Positions 45,107 through 56,618 of a DNA stretch of 64,000 bases are shown in pieces; within the stretch, counting starts at the first letter, position 1; the number at the start of each line of letters is the position of its first letter. The notes beneath the pieces were generated by a model. The model made no database searches. It had not been told where the DNA came from and was given only the letters and a program-made list of their open reading frames with translations. Source of the DNA: Leptodactylus fallax. Its lineage: Eukaryota; Chordata; Amphibia; Anura; Leptodactylidae. Location: NCBI GenBank assembly GCA_947044405.1, contig CAMRHE010000011.1:6802501-6866500 (forward strand), read 5' to 3'. A program made the translations under genes and the position numbers.

Positions 45107-47990
45107 TTAAATTAGGAGAGATGTTGTGAATTCTGAGTAGGAGGAGAGTAAAGGGAGCAGAGGGGACAATGCCAGACTGTATACATCTACTGAGTAGATT
45201 AAATGTAGCGTGCCAGAAGGGAACAATGTGTGGGCAACTCCAAAAGATATGGAGAAGTGATCCGACTTGACTGCAACCTCTTCAGCAATGGACGGAGGAT
45301 GTTGGGTAAATTTTGGAGAGTCCCACTGGAGTATAATACTAACGTAATAAGAGCTTATGATATTTTTCCCAGTGGAAAGCACAAGAGGTGGATTTATGAG
45401 CCCAGCCCATGGCACCGTTTCAGTCCAACACATCAAATCTCCTAGCAAAATCAGATTCAGATTCAGTGATGTGTCAGAGCCTGGAGTGGTATGGCTAAAT
45501 TGACCCTTGGAAGGGAGGATTGAGAGGAAGAGCACCCTGTACGCCAGACATCAAGGGAAACCTGAACTGAGGGGTGGACTATCGGGAGATGCAAAACAAA
45601 TAAAGGAGGGAAAAGCAAGAAAGCTCTCAAGTTGTGAACGCTGGTGATTCGAGCTTCCATGGCCAGCCAGAATTTGTTATGGGAGTTGCCCCACCAGTAT
45701 TTCGGATTGTTGAATATAATAGCTAAGTGGTAATGATAGAGGTTAGGGAAACCCATCCCCCCATGACACGAACGTTTTGTCATTGTCGAAAAAGAGATGT
45801 GTGGTTTCGCCTGTTGCGTTCATTTGTTTGTGGAGAGAGGTGAAAGTGGACTTAGGATTGGGAATTATTAACGTTCTGAGATAATATAAAATACATGGAA
45901 GAATAAGAATTTCGTAAAGAACTATTCTGCCCATCCAAGAGTGTTCAAATTTAGCTAATCTATTTAACTCTACTTGAAGATCGGAGATTAGAGGGGGGAA
46001 ATTAGCTGCTACTAAAGGAGACACTGAGGGTGTTAGATTAATACCCAAGTATGGGACAGCCTCAGAGTTCGACTGAAAGGGGAAATGACTAGTTATACAC
46101 TTACGCATTTGAGAGAGAATGTGGATACCTAGTAGCTGGGATTTAGATTATTCAATCCGGTAATAGGAAATCTGGCTAAAGGTGTTCAAAAAGTCCATGA
46201 CTGCTGGGAGAGATTCAAGGGGTCGCATCAGAGTGAGTATTACGTCGTCTGCAAACAGGTTCAATTTGTGTGATAGTTGACCATCATAGAGACCATGAAC
46301 CCCCGTGATTAGATCTAATGCTCTCAGCCAGAGGTTCCATAATTAAAGAGAAAGTAAGGGCGGAAAGAGGACACCCCTGGCGAGTCCCATTTGATATCTG
46401 AAACAGGGCAAAAAAAACTCCATTGACCAGAACGGATGCCAAAGTGACGGTGTAGAGAGCAGATATGACTGAAAATATAGGGCCCAAGAGCCCGAACCAG
46501 TGAAGAGCCTCAAAGGCATATCCCCAATGAACCCAGTCGAATGCCCATTCTGTATCCAAGGATAGGAGCAAAGAAAGCGTTTGCTGTGCATCTGCCACAG
46601 CTATCAGGTTTATCAATCTTCTTGCACTATCAGGGACCTGGCGACCCCTGGTAAAGTCCACTTGGTCTCTGCCAATGATACCAGGAAGAATTGAGAGAAG
46701 TCTGATAGCCTGTTAGAGATCAGGTTGTAAAGTTTCTGTTAATAATGGCTGAATTCATCAGCAATGGCCTGCAGGGATCTAATTTTAATACCAGATGGAT
46801 GGGATATTAAGAAAGGTAGCCTTGATTTAGCCTGTAAGATCTTGACTCTATTGGCCATAAGTTTACTAGCCTTGTTGTAGGATTTATAGTAGGACAATCA
46901 CATTTGTTTATTTAGACATTCAAAGTCCAAAATTTAGAGCTGTCTAAGGTCATTTCTAGCATCTCGCAGGGCATGCTGGAGGGTCAGTGTGGGAGTACCT
47001 TTATGCTGTTGCTCTAAAGAGGTTATTTTGTCCATGGCTAATTGTATGTAATTAAGTTTTTGTTTTTTAACTCTAGCAGCATTCTGTATGAGAAGGTCAT
47101 GTACTGTATATAGACCTTGTAAGAGTTCCAAAGTGAAAACTCATCACGCACTAGGGGAACGTTGATGGCAAAAAACTCCTGAAGGCTAGAAGAAACAGCT
47201 TCATTACCAGTTGGCAGAGAAAACATAACATAAACGTTGTTGCACCAACAATATGTTTTGTGGGGGTAAGAAGGGGTTTGGATACCGATATTAATAGGGG
47301 CATGATCAGACCAAGTTATATTACCTATGGTACATTGGGAAATATCAGGGAGGAGCCATTTGTCAGTCAAAAACATGTCAATTCGTGTATAAGTTTGATG
47401 ACTAGAAAAGTAGAATGTGATATCTTATTCTGACGCGTGCAAGCACCTCCAGACATCATGTTAGTCTTCCTGAACAAGCCTGGTATCCAATTGTGGAGTG
47501 GGGGGGGGGGGCTGTTACCCTTATAAGTGGTATCAACAGATACGTCATGAATGATGTTAAAGTCTCCACAAATAATACATTTACCTTGAATTTTACATCT
47601 GAGTTTCTTACACAAGGAATTTAAAAAAGAAATCTGTGAGGAATTTGGGCAATATACGTTGACTATGGTAAAGGAAACATTATTAAGGGAGCAGATCAGA
47701 GCGATAAATCTCCCTTTGGGATCTATAATCAAATTGATCAATTGGAATGCAACAGTATTTCTGATCGCAATAATAACACCAGCTTTCTTCCGGTCTGCAT
47801 TTGAGAAGAAAATTTGGTTGAAGTATTTATTGGTGAATTTGGGAGAATAATTTTTCTTAAAATGGGATTCTTGCATGCATAATACATCAGCATTAGAAGC
47901 AGATGCCTCTTTCCATATTAGAAATCTTTTGTAAGGACTGTTAAAGTCCTTAATATTCATGGACTGAAATTTAATGGACATGGATACACA
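45107..47990 (-). pseudogene. LINE ORF2 relic (endonuclease-RT)
   Basis: It starts MSIKFQSMNIKDFNSPYKR near 47980. The endonuclease keeps CMQESHF (Glu), ICGDFNIIHD (about 47560) and ITWSDHAPIN (about 47310), so its key residues look intact although the frame breaks near 47380. The RT has SLDTEWAFDW (motif A), NGTRQGCPLSAL (B) and LFADDVILT (C, about 46240). The C-terminal part reads GGMGFPNLYHYHLA. Frameshifts lie between all blocks. The protein would nick genomic DNA and prime reverse transcription. Confidence 0.82.
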
Positions 47991-48289
47991 AGTAGAGTCG
48001 CTTCTGTGATGAACCAAGTACACAAGAAAGAAAGATTGCACACAACATTAGGGCAAAGAGTACATACCAGGTAAAGTTGGCCCAGTGGAAAAATGAGGGT
48101 AGTATAACCAAGCCATAGAATGGCAAAGGTGAGAACAAATCAACAAAGAATAAACAGAGTAACAACATAATGAGCAGTAAAGTATATTGCGCAAACTCGG
48201 GGTGCAGTTTTCAAAAAGAAAAGCATTAGAATGTTTGCTATGTCATAACTGTAGAAGATCCTCAAGTAATCTCAGAGGTCAGGTTCCAG

Positions 48290-48960
48290 ATGGGAGTCAA
48301 CTTGGAGGGATAGCTGGGTTTGTGTAGGGAGGAGTCCAACCCCCATTGCTGGAGTAATTTCGTCCCTTGGTCCAGGGAAGAGAAAACATGGGAAACGTCA
48401 TTGCGGAATACAATTACTTTCACTGGAAAACCCCACTTGTAAGGTATAGAGTGATGTCTTACAGCTTGAGTTATCAGAGCAAGTTTCTTTCATGCTGCAA
48501 TGGTCGCTTGAGATAGATCGGTGAACAATTTGATATTTTGGAATGGGGCAGGAAAGGCAGACAGTTTCCTAGATGCCAACATAAGTTGATCCTTCACGTA
48601 GTAGAAGTTTATTCATGCAATGGCATCACGATGTACAGAGTCAGGTAGGTTCTTTGGTTTAGAAAACCTATGTGCAAAGTCCAAAATGAGATAGTGGGTG
48701 TTGCGGGCAGTATGTCGATGTGTGGACCACAGAGATAAAATAATGATGGTGGCTGGTCCACATGGTCGTAGTAGGCCACAAACAGTTTTATCCAGCCCGT
48801 ACCATGGATGGTGCCTGCTAGATCTTCAGGAGTAGTCACAGAGGCTTGGGGGAGACCCTCAGGGTATAACAGGAAAATCAGAGCATGATGAAGGAAATTA
48901 TACCTGGATTTAGAAATCCAGGTAGAAGGGCTCTGAATGGTGCATCCTCTCACTTGGCTA
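48290..48960 (-). pseudogene. LINE ORF1 C-terminal relic
   Basis: The minus strand reads KPKNLPDSVHRDAIA, then INFYYVKDQLMLASRKLSAF, LFTDLSQATIAA and ITQAVRHHSIPYKWGFPVKV. These align with HRVPKPSHLDEA through LYKWGFPVSV in the ORF1 copy at 51855-52532. This is the RNA-binding C-terminal half. The upstream portion to about 48960 is in other frames. Confidence 0.75.
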
Positions 48961-49200
48961 GCTAGCCACATCCCCCTTGTTTATTATTTTTCTGCCCCTC
49001 CTTGGGATATTCCTGGAATGCTGCTACTAGTCCTTTTTTTATTCCAGAATAGTTCCGAAGGATGAGTGTGGAATTGTATAGCATACTGGTCCACAGTTCT
49101 AGTTTCCTGGCATTATTGGAGAAGGGCTGATGCTGACGAAGAGGTATGCCCTGGTTCTTCAAACACTGAGTAGAAAGTGGTAAGGAATATCTGCACATTG

Positions 49201-49511
49201 AGGCTAAGGCCCCACATAGCGGGCCGCAACCAAAAACCAATGCAGGAAAAACTACTGCAGTTAGCGTTTTTTCCCACAGCACTTTTTACAGAAACTCCGC
49301 AGAGTTTTTCTCTGTGGACTTTCTGCTTCAATTATACCTATACGGAAACCGCCAGCATTTCCATAGGCATAATTGACATGCTTCAATTTCCAAAAATGCA
49401 ACAGTTTTGAAAATCGCAGCATTTCTGCTGCGGGTATTTTCTACAATGTGTGTATGGGATTCGCTAGGGACTGTAAAATGCAGCGGTTTATGCCATGTGG
49501 GGCTTCAGCCT
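49201..49511. mobile_element. MITE with 'GGCCCCACAT' inverted ends
   Basis: Left end AGGCTAAGGCCCCACATAGC, inverted right end AGGCTGAAGCCCCACATGGC. The 311-bp body is non-coding, with several 'GCAGCG/GCAG-AAAC' motifs in both orientations. No clear target duplication. Same family as the fragment at 2371. Confidence 0.65.
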
Positions 49512-49904
49512 AAAAGTGAAAAGGTCCACAAAAATGTTTAGTACATTTCAGAGTATCTCCTGTCAGCAAGGAAACTATGAATGCCACCTCAGCACATCCA
49601 GTGGGAAACAGGTGCGCATACAATTCAAACAAAAATTACTCATTGATTTATAAACTTTGGCAAGAATTGGGATTCCCTTTACAGCATGGAGCTAGAAGCA
49701 AATACATTGCACAACCACTGGAGGTTGAACAGTATGCAGACAGTTGTATAGCCTATCGCACTGGCTCGGCTGCAGATTGCACACAAGCAGGTACTGCTAT
49801 AGATTTGGCATTCATGCATGAAGATTTTGGTGTCCATGAATTGCAGCAACTGGTTTTGATATTTGTGTTGGTGCATTAACTCTTTATAGATATCTTGCAT
49901 GTCA
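49512..49904. other. Unassigned; 100-codon open frame
   Basis: A plus-strand open frame of 100 codons (49577-49879, MNATSAHPVGNRCAYNSNKN) has no motif I recognise. It sits beside the LTR-like repeat and may be internal retrotransposon sequence or chance. Confidence 0.25.
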
Positions 49905-50360
49905 GACTCACCTATGTGACTTGGCTTTGTGCTACTCCTGATGACGTTGTCTAAATGGTCTTTTGGTATTCACCCTGGATCTAGTCTTCACTACCAGGAC
50001 TCTGGGGTAGTACCTGTGTAGGTGACAACTGACCCAGTAATTGAGCATAGGTCAGGGCAGGCAGCACAGAATTAGGTATGAGAAAAAGATTCAAGGTCAA
50101 GAAACAGGCAGAGAACTGAGAAACACCTTGGCAGCATACTAGCATATTAGGAAGCTTTTTTTCAAACCCTACTGTGTGAGACAAACTGATTTGAAAGCCC
50201 ACAGGTATGAAGATTGGCTGGGAGCAGACTGAAGGTTTAGAATTTTTTATAGGGCTATTACATTCCGATAAGCAAGGAATGGAACAGTGTGCCCATGACC
50301 AGGAACAATAATGCAGTGGGCAAAGACTGGGTACTGGCAACCTGGCCAGACAGCTCAACA
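49905..50360 (-). repeat. Second copy of the gypsy LTR-like segment
   Basis: Homologous in patches to 41865-42430 in the same orientation, for example GATTGGCTGGGAGCAGACTG versus GATTGGCTGGGAGAAGTCTG. No coding sequence adjoins it, so it may be a solo LTR. Exact ends unknown. Confidence 0.5.
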
Positions 50361-51102
50361 GACATTTCCACATATGTGTTATAAACTTTTTTCTGATATT
50401 GTGTCACAAAGTTATAGCCTATATATTTTTATTTGCGGCTATCCAGTGTTTATTTTTTGAACTGCAGTCTTTCAAGGGTTTTGCTAGAATGTCATAATAT
50501 TTATTTGAATTGGTTTAATGAAAAATTGCTGCGTTTTAACTTAATTAAAATTTTTGAACAGAGTTAAGTGTGGGCACATCTGTATAATATGATACCACTT
50601 GTCCCAACATGCTGTTTTATGAATCTATGCATATAAATATTTAAGTGTTGCTACTTCAGTAGATGAATATTGGCTTTTGGATATATAGAAAGAATTGCAC
50701 CTTTGAGTCGCTGTGTGATGTATCAAGTCTATAGTAATGAGTATATTTAATTTATCTTTATTATTGTATTAAGTTGCAATCTGATTTTTCCTAGGTACTT
50801 ATGTGTACATTTTAGTTCACATTTTTCTTTATTTTCAGGATTTGGTATTTACTTTGAGTTGATTTAAGAAAATCTGTCAATTAATTAAATTTGTCAATTT
50901 GATTCATTGGTGGATATGTAAAATCGAAATTTGAGTGAATTCTCAAATCAAGACTAGTAGTTCACTATTCCTTTTTATGACTTCTATTTTAGCGGAGATT
51001 ATGCTTACAATTACATTAGGCCTTTTGTAGCAGCTCATGTTTTCTTATTGAATTTAATGGGTTTTTTTAAAACTAAATGCAGTTTTACATGCAATACAAT
51101 AT
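50361..51102. other. Non-coding AT-rich DNA
   Basis: I see no gene or clear repeat in it. It is the pre-insertion flank of the LINE that starts at 51114. Confidence 0.5.
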
Positions 51103-51657
51103 TGCTGGAAATGGGGCGGGCCTAGCTGTGGACTGCAATGGCCGCATAGTCTCAGAGCTCTTGGTCTGAGTCTAACACAGAGACATTATAGGCGACGAGC
51201 CCGTGGCCTTTGGGCACAGAATTTTACAGCAAAAAGTGCCTTACCTTCGGGGATGCCGAGAAGGAAAAAGTCGGCGGTGAGAATCTCGGATTTCTATTTC
51301 CCCCCATGGGGGGGGGGGGGAGGACCAGCATGGAGAAGGCCCGCGCCTGGAAACAGAATCTAGGGCCTCGACTCCACCGCGTGACCCTCCGGAGGAAACA
51401 AGCACGCTCTCCGCTCACAAGAGAGCGCTCTCAGCTCCATCCTTACCGCAGCTGCTGGACGGCGCGGCCGTGGAGCTACCTGGGCCTTCTCCCCGGCAGG
51501 CCGGGGCCTACAATAGAAGCGGGCCTCCGCAGGTCGGGCGCTTTGGGATCTGCGGGCCTATCCGGCCTGGGGACACACCAGTCGCCTACCGCCAGCCTGG
51601 CTAAGCAGAGACCAAGACTCCAGGATAGCGACTCCCAGGATGGCGAGGTGAGCAACA

Positions 51658-52532
51658 ATGTGCAGCCTACCCCCCCCACCCACTGATTTTTTTGCAGAAA
51701 TCCCAGAGACAGAGAACCCACTCACTGAGGCCTCTATGAAATATATGCTCATGACTTTCTGCAAATCATTAAAAACGGACATGTCTCTCATGGTAAAGCC
51801 ATTAGATAGAGATATTCAGGAACTGAAAACCGTACAGTTCATGTTGAATCCAAAATGGCGGTATTTGCGACATCACACAATGCATTAATAGATGCTCACT
51901 ATGAGATGGAGTCAGATGTGTCGTTTTTGAAAGCTAAAGTAGCAGACTTAGAGGATCGCTCACGGAGAAATAATCTGAAATTTAGAGGGATTCCGGAGTC
52001 GGTCTCTGCGAATAATTTGACGATGTTCCTCCAAGATCTGATCCGCTCGCTCCTACCGAATCTTACAGAGATGGATTTAATTATTGATAGAGCTCATAGA
52101 GTCCCCAAGCCATCTCATCTAGATGAAGCAATACCCAGGGATGTTCTTGCTAAAATCCATTTTTATCGCACCAAAGATCTGGTTTTGATGACTTCCCGAA
52201 AGCTGGGGCACTTACCTGAACCATATCACAAAGTATCTATTTACTTGGATCTATCAGCCACGACACTGCAATTGCGGCCGCAATTCATCCCTATTACAGC
52301 AGCTTTACGCCAGCACCACATTTTATACAAGTGGGGATTTCCGGTCAGTGTGATCATTACCCGAGACAACACGGTGCATGTCGTTAAAACTTTGGAAGAA
52401 GGAAATCGTCTGCTTCACAAATGGAACATTCCGAATGTCGAGATACCACCCAAACAACCACCTGGTCCTGTGTCGGATGGTTGGCACCAAGTGAGGGCCC
52501 AAAGACGTCCACGCAAAGGGCTACAAAGCTAA
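51658..52532 (+). pseudogene. LINE ORF1 (RNA-binding protein), one frameshift
   Basis: The first part (51658 to about 51850) has an N-terminal region ending in KPLDRDIQELK. A frameshift near 51830-51850 moves to the frame of MAVFATSHNALID, which is open for 225 codons to 52532. That part has a coiled coil (DVSFLKAKVADLEDRSRR), the RRM-like core (NNLKFRGIPESV, LIIDRAHRVPKP) and a C-terminal domain (ISIYLDLSATTLQ-type, then LYKWGFPVSV). Trimeric ORF1 proteins coat LINE RNA. A long open frame upstream (51210-51686) overlaps the G/C-rich 5' region and is not convincingly coding. Confidence 0.85.
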
Positions 52533-52832
52533 AGACTCACCTTTTCTTGGATTTCGTATGTCCACTGTCGTTGAACTTATCCCCCCAGGATTACGACAGC
52601 CGCTGGTCCGCTGTACCATACTCTTTTTTTTTCTCTTTGTTTGGTTTTGCCACGAAGGTTTACCCATTGGTTTTGTAATTTGCATGTTTTTTTTTTTTTT
52701 TTTATTACTGGTTCTGGCACATTTGGCGTAGTGAACATGAAGGGTGGAAACTGTTTCTCTTCAAGCCAACAGTGACACCTACTGGTATAAGTGGTTGTGG
52801 TAAGAATCTCAAAGCATTTCTAACTGTGTATC

Positions 52833-55510
52833 ATGGTACTTAAGATTATGTCCATGAATGTCAGAGGTTTGAACTCCCCTCAGAAAAGAGCCAATTTATG
52901 GCGTGAGGCCCGAGGGCAGAACTGTGACATTCTTGCACTACAAGAGACACATCTTTTAAGGGCAGACGCTTTTCGCATTAATCACCCAGCATACCCACAT
53001 GTGTTTCATGCTCACTACTCCTCAAAACATAGGGGCACATTGATTGGAATTAAGGACTCGGTAGCGTTTCAATTGTTATCTCAATACGCTGACCCGGGAG
53101 GGCGATTTGTTATAGTAGTATGCATTATTAACAATGTCACCTATACGCTGGTATCAGTTTATGCCCCAAATAGGAAACAGGTGGCATTTCTAGGGAGACT
53201 AGTGAGGGCGGTAGGAAAGAGGAAGCAGGGATGTTTAATATTAATGGGAGACTTCAATATGGCCCCGGACCCGCAAGTAGATACCACGTCTGGTATACTA
53301 ACACGTCACCCCTCCTTATCACAGGCTATATGGCGCTATGAACTATTTGATATCTGGCGTATCTTGCATAATTCTGAAAGAGATTATACATATCATTCCA
53401 CGGTACATAATAGCTATTCACGAATAGACTTGTTCCTGGTTGAGCAATCTAGCATTCCCCTTGCTAAGCAGTCCGAGATATCTCAAATAACTTGGTCAGA
53501 CCATGCAGCGATAACCCTGTCCATAGCTGAAAAATACGAAGCTGCTAGAACATATCTGTGGAGGTGTAGTGACTTTTTAATGTCACAGCCAAAGTTAAAA
53601 GCAACGGTAGAGAACGACTTGAAGGAATTCTTTCAGATTAATGCCCCCTCTGCTCCTGGCCCTGAAATATTGTGGAATTCTCACAAGGCCTTTATTAGGG
53701 GAACGTTTATTCGCCTAGGGCATATTGAAAAAAAAAAAATAGGATGGCAGAAATAGATCGTCTGCTCCGTCAGATAAGAATTATAGACACCAGCAATAAA
53801 CAATCTCCGTCTCACTCATGTGCAACGGAATTAATAGCTTTACGCCAGCAGTTAACTGCTTGCCTATTGCATAAATATGAGAAAAACCTGAAAAAGATTA
53901 GAGCCACATATTACTCTCAATCTAACAAGGCGGGCAAACTTCTAGCATCCAAGCTGAAACAAAAGCAGGCAAAATCCAGGATTCCATTTATGTATAGCAA
54001 GGATGGTACATACAAAATCTATGACCCTATTGGCATTGCTAACGCCTTTAAACATTTTTATGAAGGCCTTTACAACCTAGCGGACAACTCCTCGACAGTC
54101 CCCCCGACAACCCAGGATATTGAACGATTCCTCAAGGCGGCTCAACTACCCGCACTCACGGAGTCACAGCTGGACTCCTTGAACGCGCCTATTACCTCAG
54201 CAGAATTATTATCCATCATTAAATCACTGCCATCACATAAGTCTCCGGGCCCTGACGGCCTTACTAATGAATATTATAAATGCTTTTTCCCAGCCCTGAT
54301 GAGCCCGCTGCTGTCATTTCTGACGGCCGTGGTTGATTCTGGGGTCATCCCAAAAGAAAATCAAGAAGCCCTGATAGTTACGTTGCCAAAGCCTGGCAAA
54401 CCCGCCACTAGCCCCCAGAACTTCAGACCAATATCGCTATTGAACACAGATTTAAAAATCTACGCTAAATTAATAGCGAGCCGACTGGCACTCTGTCTCC
54501 CAAGTTTGATAAATTATGATCAAGTGGGATTTGTTAAAGGGAGACAATCATATGATAATACCAGACGTATATTGAATATAATACACCATGTCGACTCTAG
54601 AAAGGAAAAGGCGGTGATCCTTGCATTGGACGCAGAGAAGGCGTTCGACCGCATTTGCTGGTCGTATGCCTTTTCGGTGCTTAGAAGTATGGGGTTTTCT
54701 GGAGCTATCTTGAGAGCGATTGAGGCGTTATACTCAGCACCTTCTGCGAAGGTGTTCACTAACGGAGTAGTCTCGGATCCATTCCTCATTACGAATGGGA
54801 CCAGACAGGGATGCCCCCTATCACCCCTGATATTTGTTCTTTCTATAGAGCCTTTAGCCCAAATACTCAGATTGGACCCGAGAGTGGGAGGCATTGACAT
54901 AGGAGGTAAATCTCACCTTATATCATTATATGCTGATGATATTATCCTCACTCTGTCTAATCCGCAACTATCTATTCCTCATCTTATGGACACTATTAGT
55001 ACTTTTGGGCAATTATCATTTTATAAATTAAACATGGCCAAATCACAGGCATTACCTTTCAATGTCCCTCCACCCTTGCTCCAGCATCTACAATCGACTT
55101 ATGATTTTGATTGGAGGAAGGACAGTGTTCAGTATTTGGGGATACAGGTGACAACATCATTAGGAACCCTCTACAAAAGTAACTGTATCCCAATGTTAAA
55201 AATATTGCAAGAAGAGACCGAACGAATGTCTAAAATGGATGTTTCTTGGATAGGACGGGTAGCGGCTTTTAAGATGCTGCTATTGCCTAGACTATTGTAC
55301 TTGTTCCGTACGCTCCCAATATCCATTCCGGTTTCCTTTTTTGAGACAGCACAAAGGGTGATTTCAAAATATGTGTGGAATGGTAGGAGACCTAGAATCA
55401 ATAAAAGCTTTTTATTTAAGCAACGAGAGGCAGGAGGGTTGGGAGTACCAGTGGTGAGGAATTACTATATAGCATCACTGCTCATTTTGTTCTTTGTTTT
55501 TGTATTTTGA
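52833..55510 (+). pseudogene. LINE ORF2 (endonuclease-RT), frameshifted and 3'-deleted
   Basis: It starts MVLKIMSMNVRGLNS. The endonuclease keeps the catalytic Asn (MNVRGLN), Glu (LQETHLL), GDFNMAPD, SRIDLFL and TWSDHAAI, so it looks intact. A frame change in the A-run near 53728-53741 splits the protein. The second part (from about 53744) has the linker, SPGPDGLTNEYY, ALDAEKAFDRI (A), NGTRQGCPLSPL (B) and YADDIIL (C, codons 54929-54940), then YLGIQVTTS. After GVPVVRNYYIASLL at about 55475 the sequence passes straight into 3' tail sequence, so the C-terminal Cys/His region seen in the other copies is missing. Confidence 0.88.
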
Positions 55511-55550
55511 AAAATTGAATAAAAAATATTGAAACTAACTGCTGGAAATG

Positions 55551-56616
55551 CATTTGCCTACATTTGATCCCAGGAATGTCTGCCAAGTAAAGTTTCTTAA
55601 TTACAAAATATTATTCCATCAATAGTGTCATCCCATTAAATTAATGAAACTATTGATTGGAATTAAACAGTACATTCAAATCGTATAATGCTATTTCGAG
55701 ATCAGATTAGTCTTTTTTATCAGTCTATATTATTATAGGTTGATGAAAATATGGAGAACAATATATATAATCTAAATGCACACAATGAAGCAATGTCAAG
55801 CAAGGTTTTTGCTTTACTACGATGAAGGTGAACATAAATTTAAAGTGCATAAAAAAAAAGTTGATATTAGATAATGCATTAACCTAATCTCCTTTACTTT
55901 TACATCTCATTTATCAACACATTTTAATGCAAAATTGCACTGAAGAGGTTAAGATACTGTACTCAATGTTCATCTTGTCACAAACTCTCTGTCTCCAGCC
56001 TCGGTTTTGTTAATAGAGTAACATAACCTCTATAGCGCTGAAGAAAGCCAGAACTAAATTAGAACAGTTCTTTTTCTGGTATTATCTGACAAAATGACCC
56101 AAAGCACTAGTAGTAGATGCATACAGAATCAAATTATAAAAGTTTTAAAATAGAAATAAATAGTCCATGGAGCCGACTTTATTATTTTAGTGTTCAAAGA
56201 CATTCAAATTATTTTTGAGTTGTTACATGCAATAATATGAAGTGTTTTTGTACTGGTTATGAATGACTTAGAAATATATTTGTATGAAATGTCCCCCCCT
56301 CCCATTTCAAATCTGAAATTACTTTCTCATAAAATTTCTATGATCATTTAGAGTATATTATTCTTTAATTAAAAAATGAAATACAAAGCCACAGATAAAA
56401 AAAAGCTTTTAAATGTAGGTCCGAATTAAGTCTTTTCTATAATTTAAGGGCCAGTCTGTAAAAAAAATAAAAAATAAGCAAAGAGTATATGTAATATATA
56501 AAAATTGACAAATATAATTAAAGGTTTATTTTAGGATAACACAAATTATATATAGAAAAATGGCATGAAAAGAATTGTTGGACACAAATAATTTCACAAA
56601 AAATTATTTGACAGCA
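55551..56616. other. Non-coding AT-rich DNA
   Basis: About 1 kb of AT-rich sequence with no gene and no repeat I recognise. Confidence 0.5.
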
Positions 56617-56618
56617 TA

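Larger units (their letters stand above)
44616..49000 (-). mobile_element. L1/Tx1-type LINE on the minus strand, decayed
   Basis: The minus strand carries ORF1 remains (about 48960-48290), ORF2 endonuclease (47990-47290), RT (about 46660-46230) and C-terminal region (46110-45110). The 3' end has CAATAAAAATTTATTTG at about 44650-44632. Colinear with the copies at 9840 and 51114. Frameshifts and stops are many. The 5' boundary is not certain. Confidence 0.85.
51103..55550 (+). mobile_element. L1/Tx1-type LINE with 11-bp target-site duplication
   Basis: TGCTGGAAATG occurs at 51103-51113 and again at 55540-55550, defining an element of 51114-55539 that starts GGGCGGGCCTAGCTGTGG and ends ATAAAAAATATTGAAACTAA. 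The 5' region is G/C-rich with a G13 run near 51310. ORF1 and ORF2 follow, each with a frameshift. The 3' part of ORF2 is fused directly to the 3' tail by an internal deletion. It is the youngest-looking LINE in the window. Confidence 0.9.

Noticed and set aside
49577..49879. 100-codon frame as a small host gene
   Set aside because: No domain, no conserved context, next to an LTR-like repeat. A chance frame of this length is expected in 64 kb.
51210..51686. 158-codon plus-strand frame as a novel gene
   Set aside because: It overlaps the G/C-rich 5' region of the LINE bounded by the 11-bp duplication, its composition is Arg/Pro/Ser-rich, and it has no domain. The true ORF1 frame follows it.
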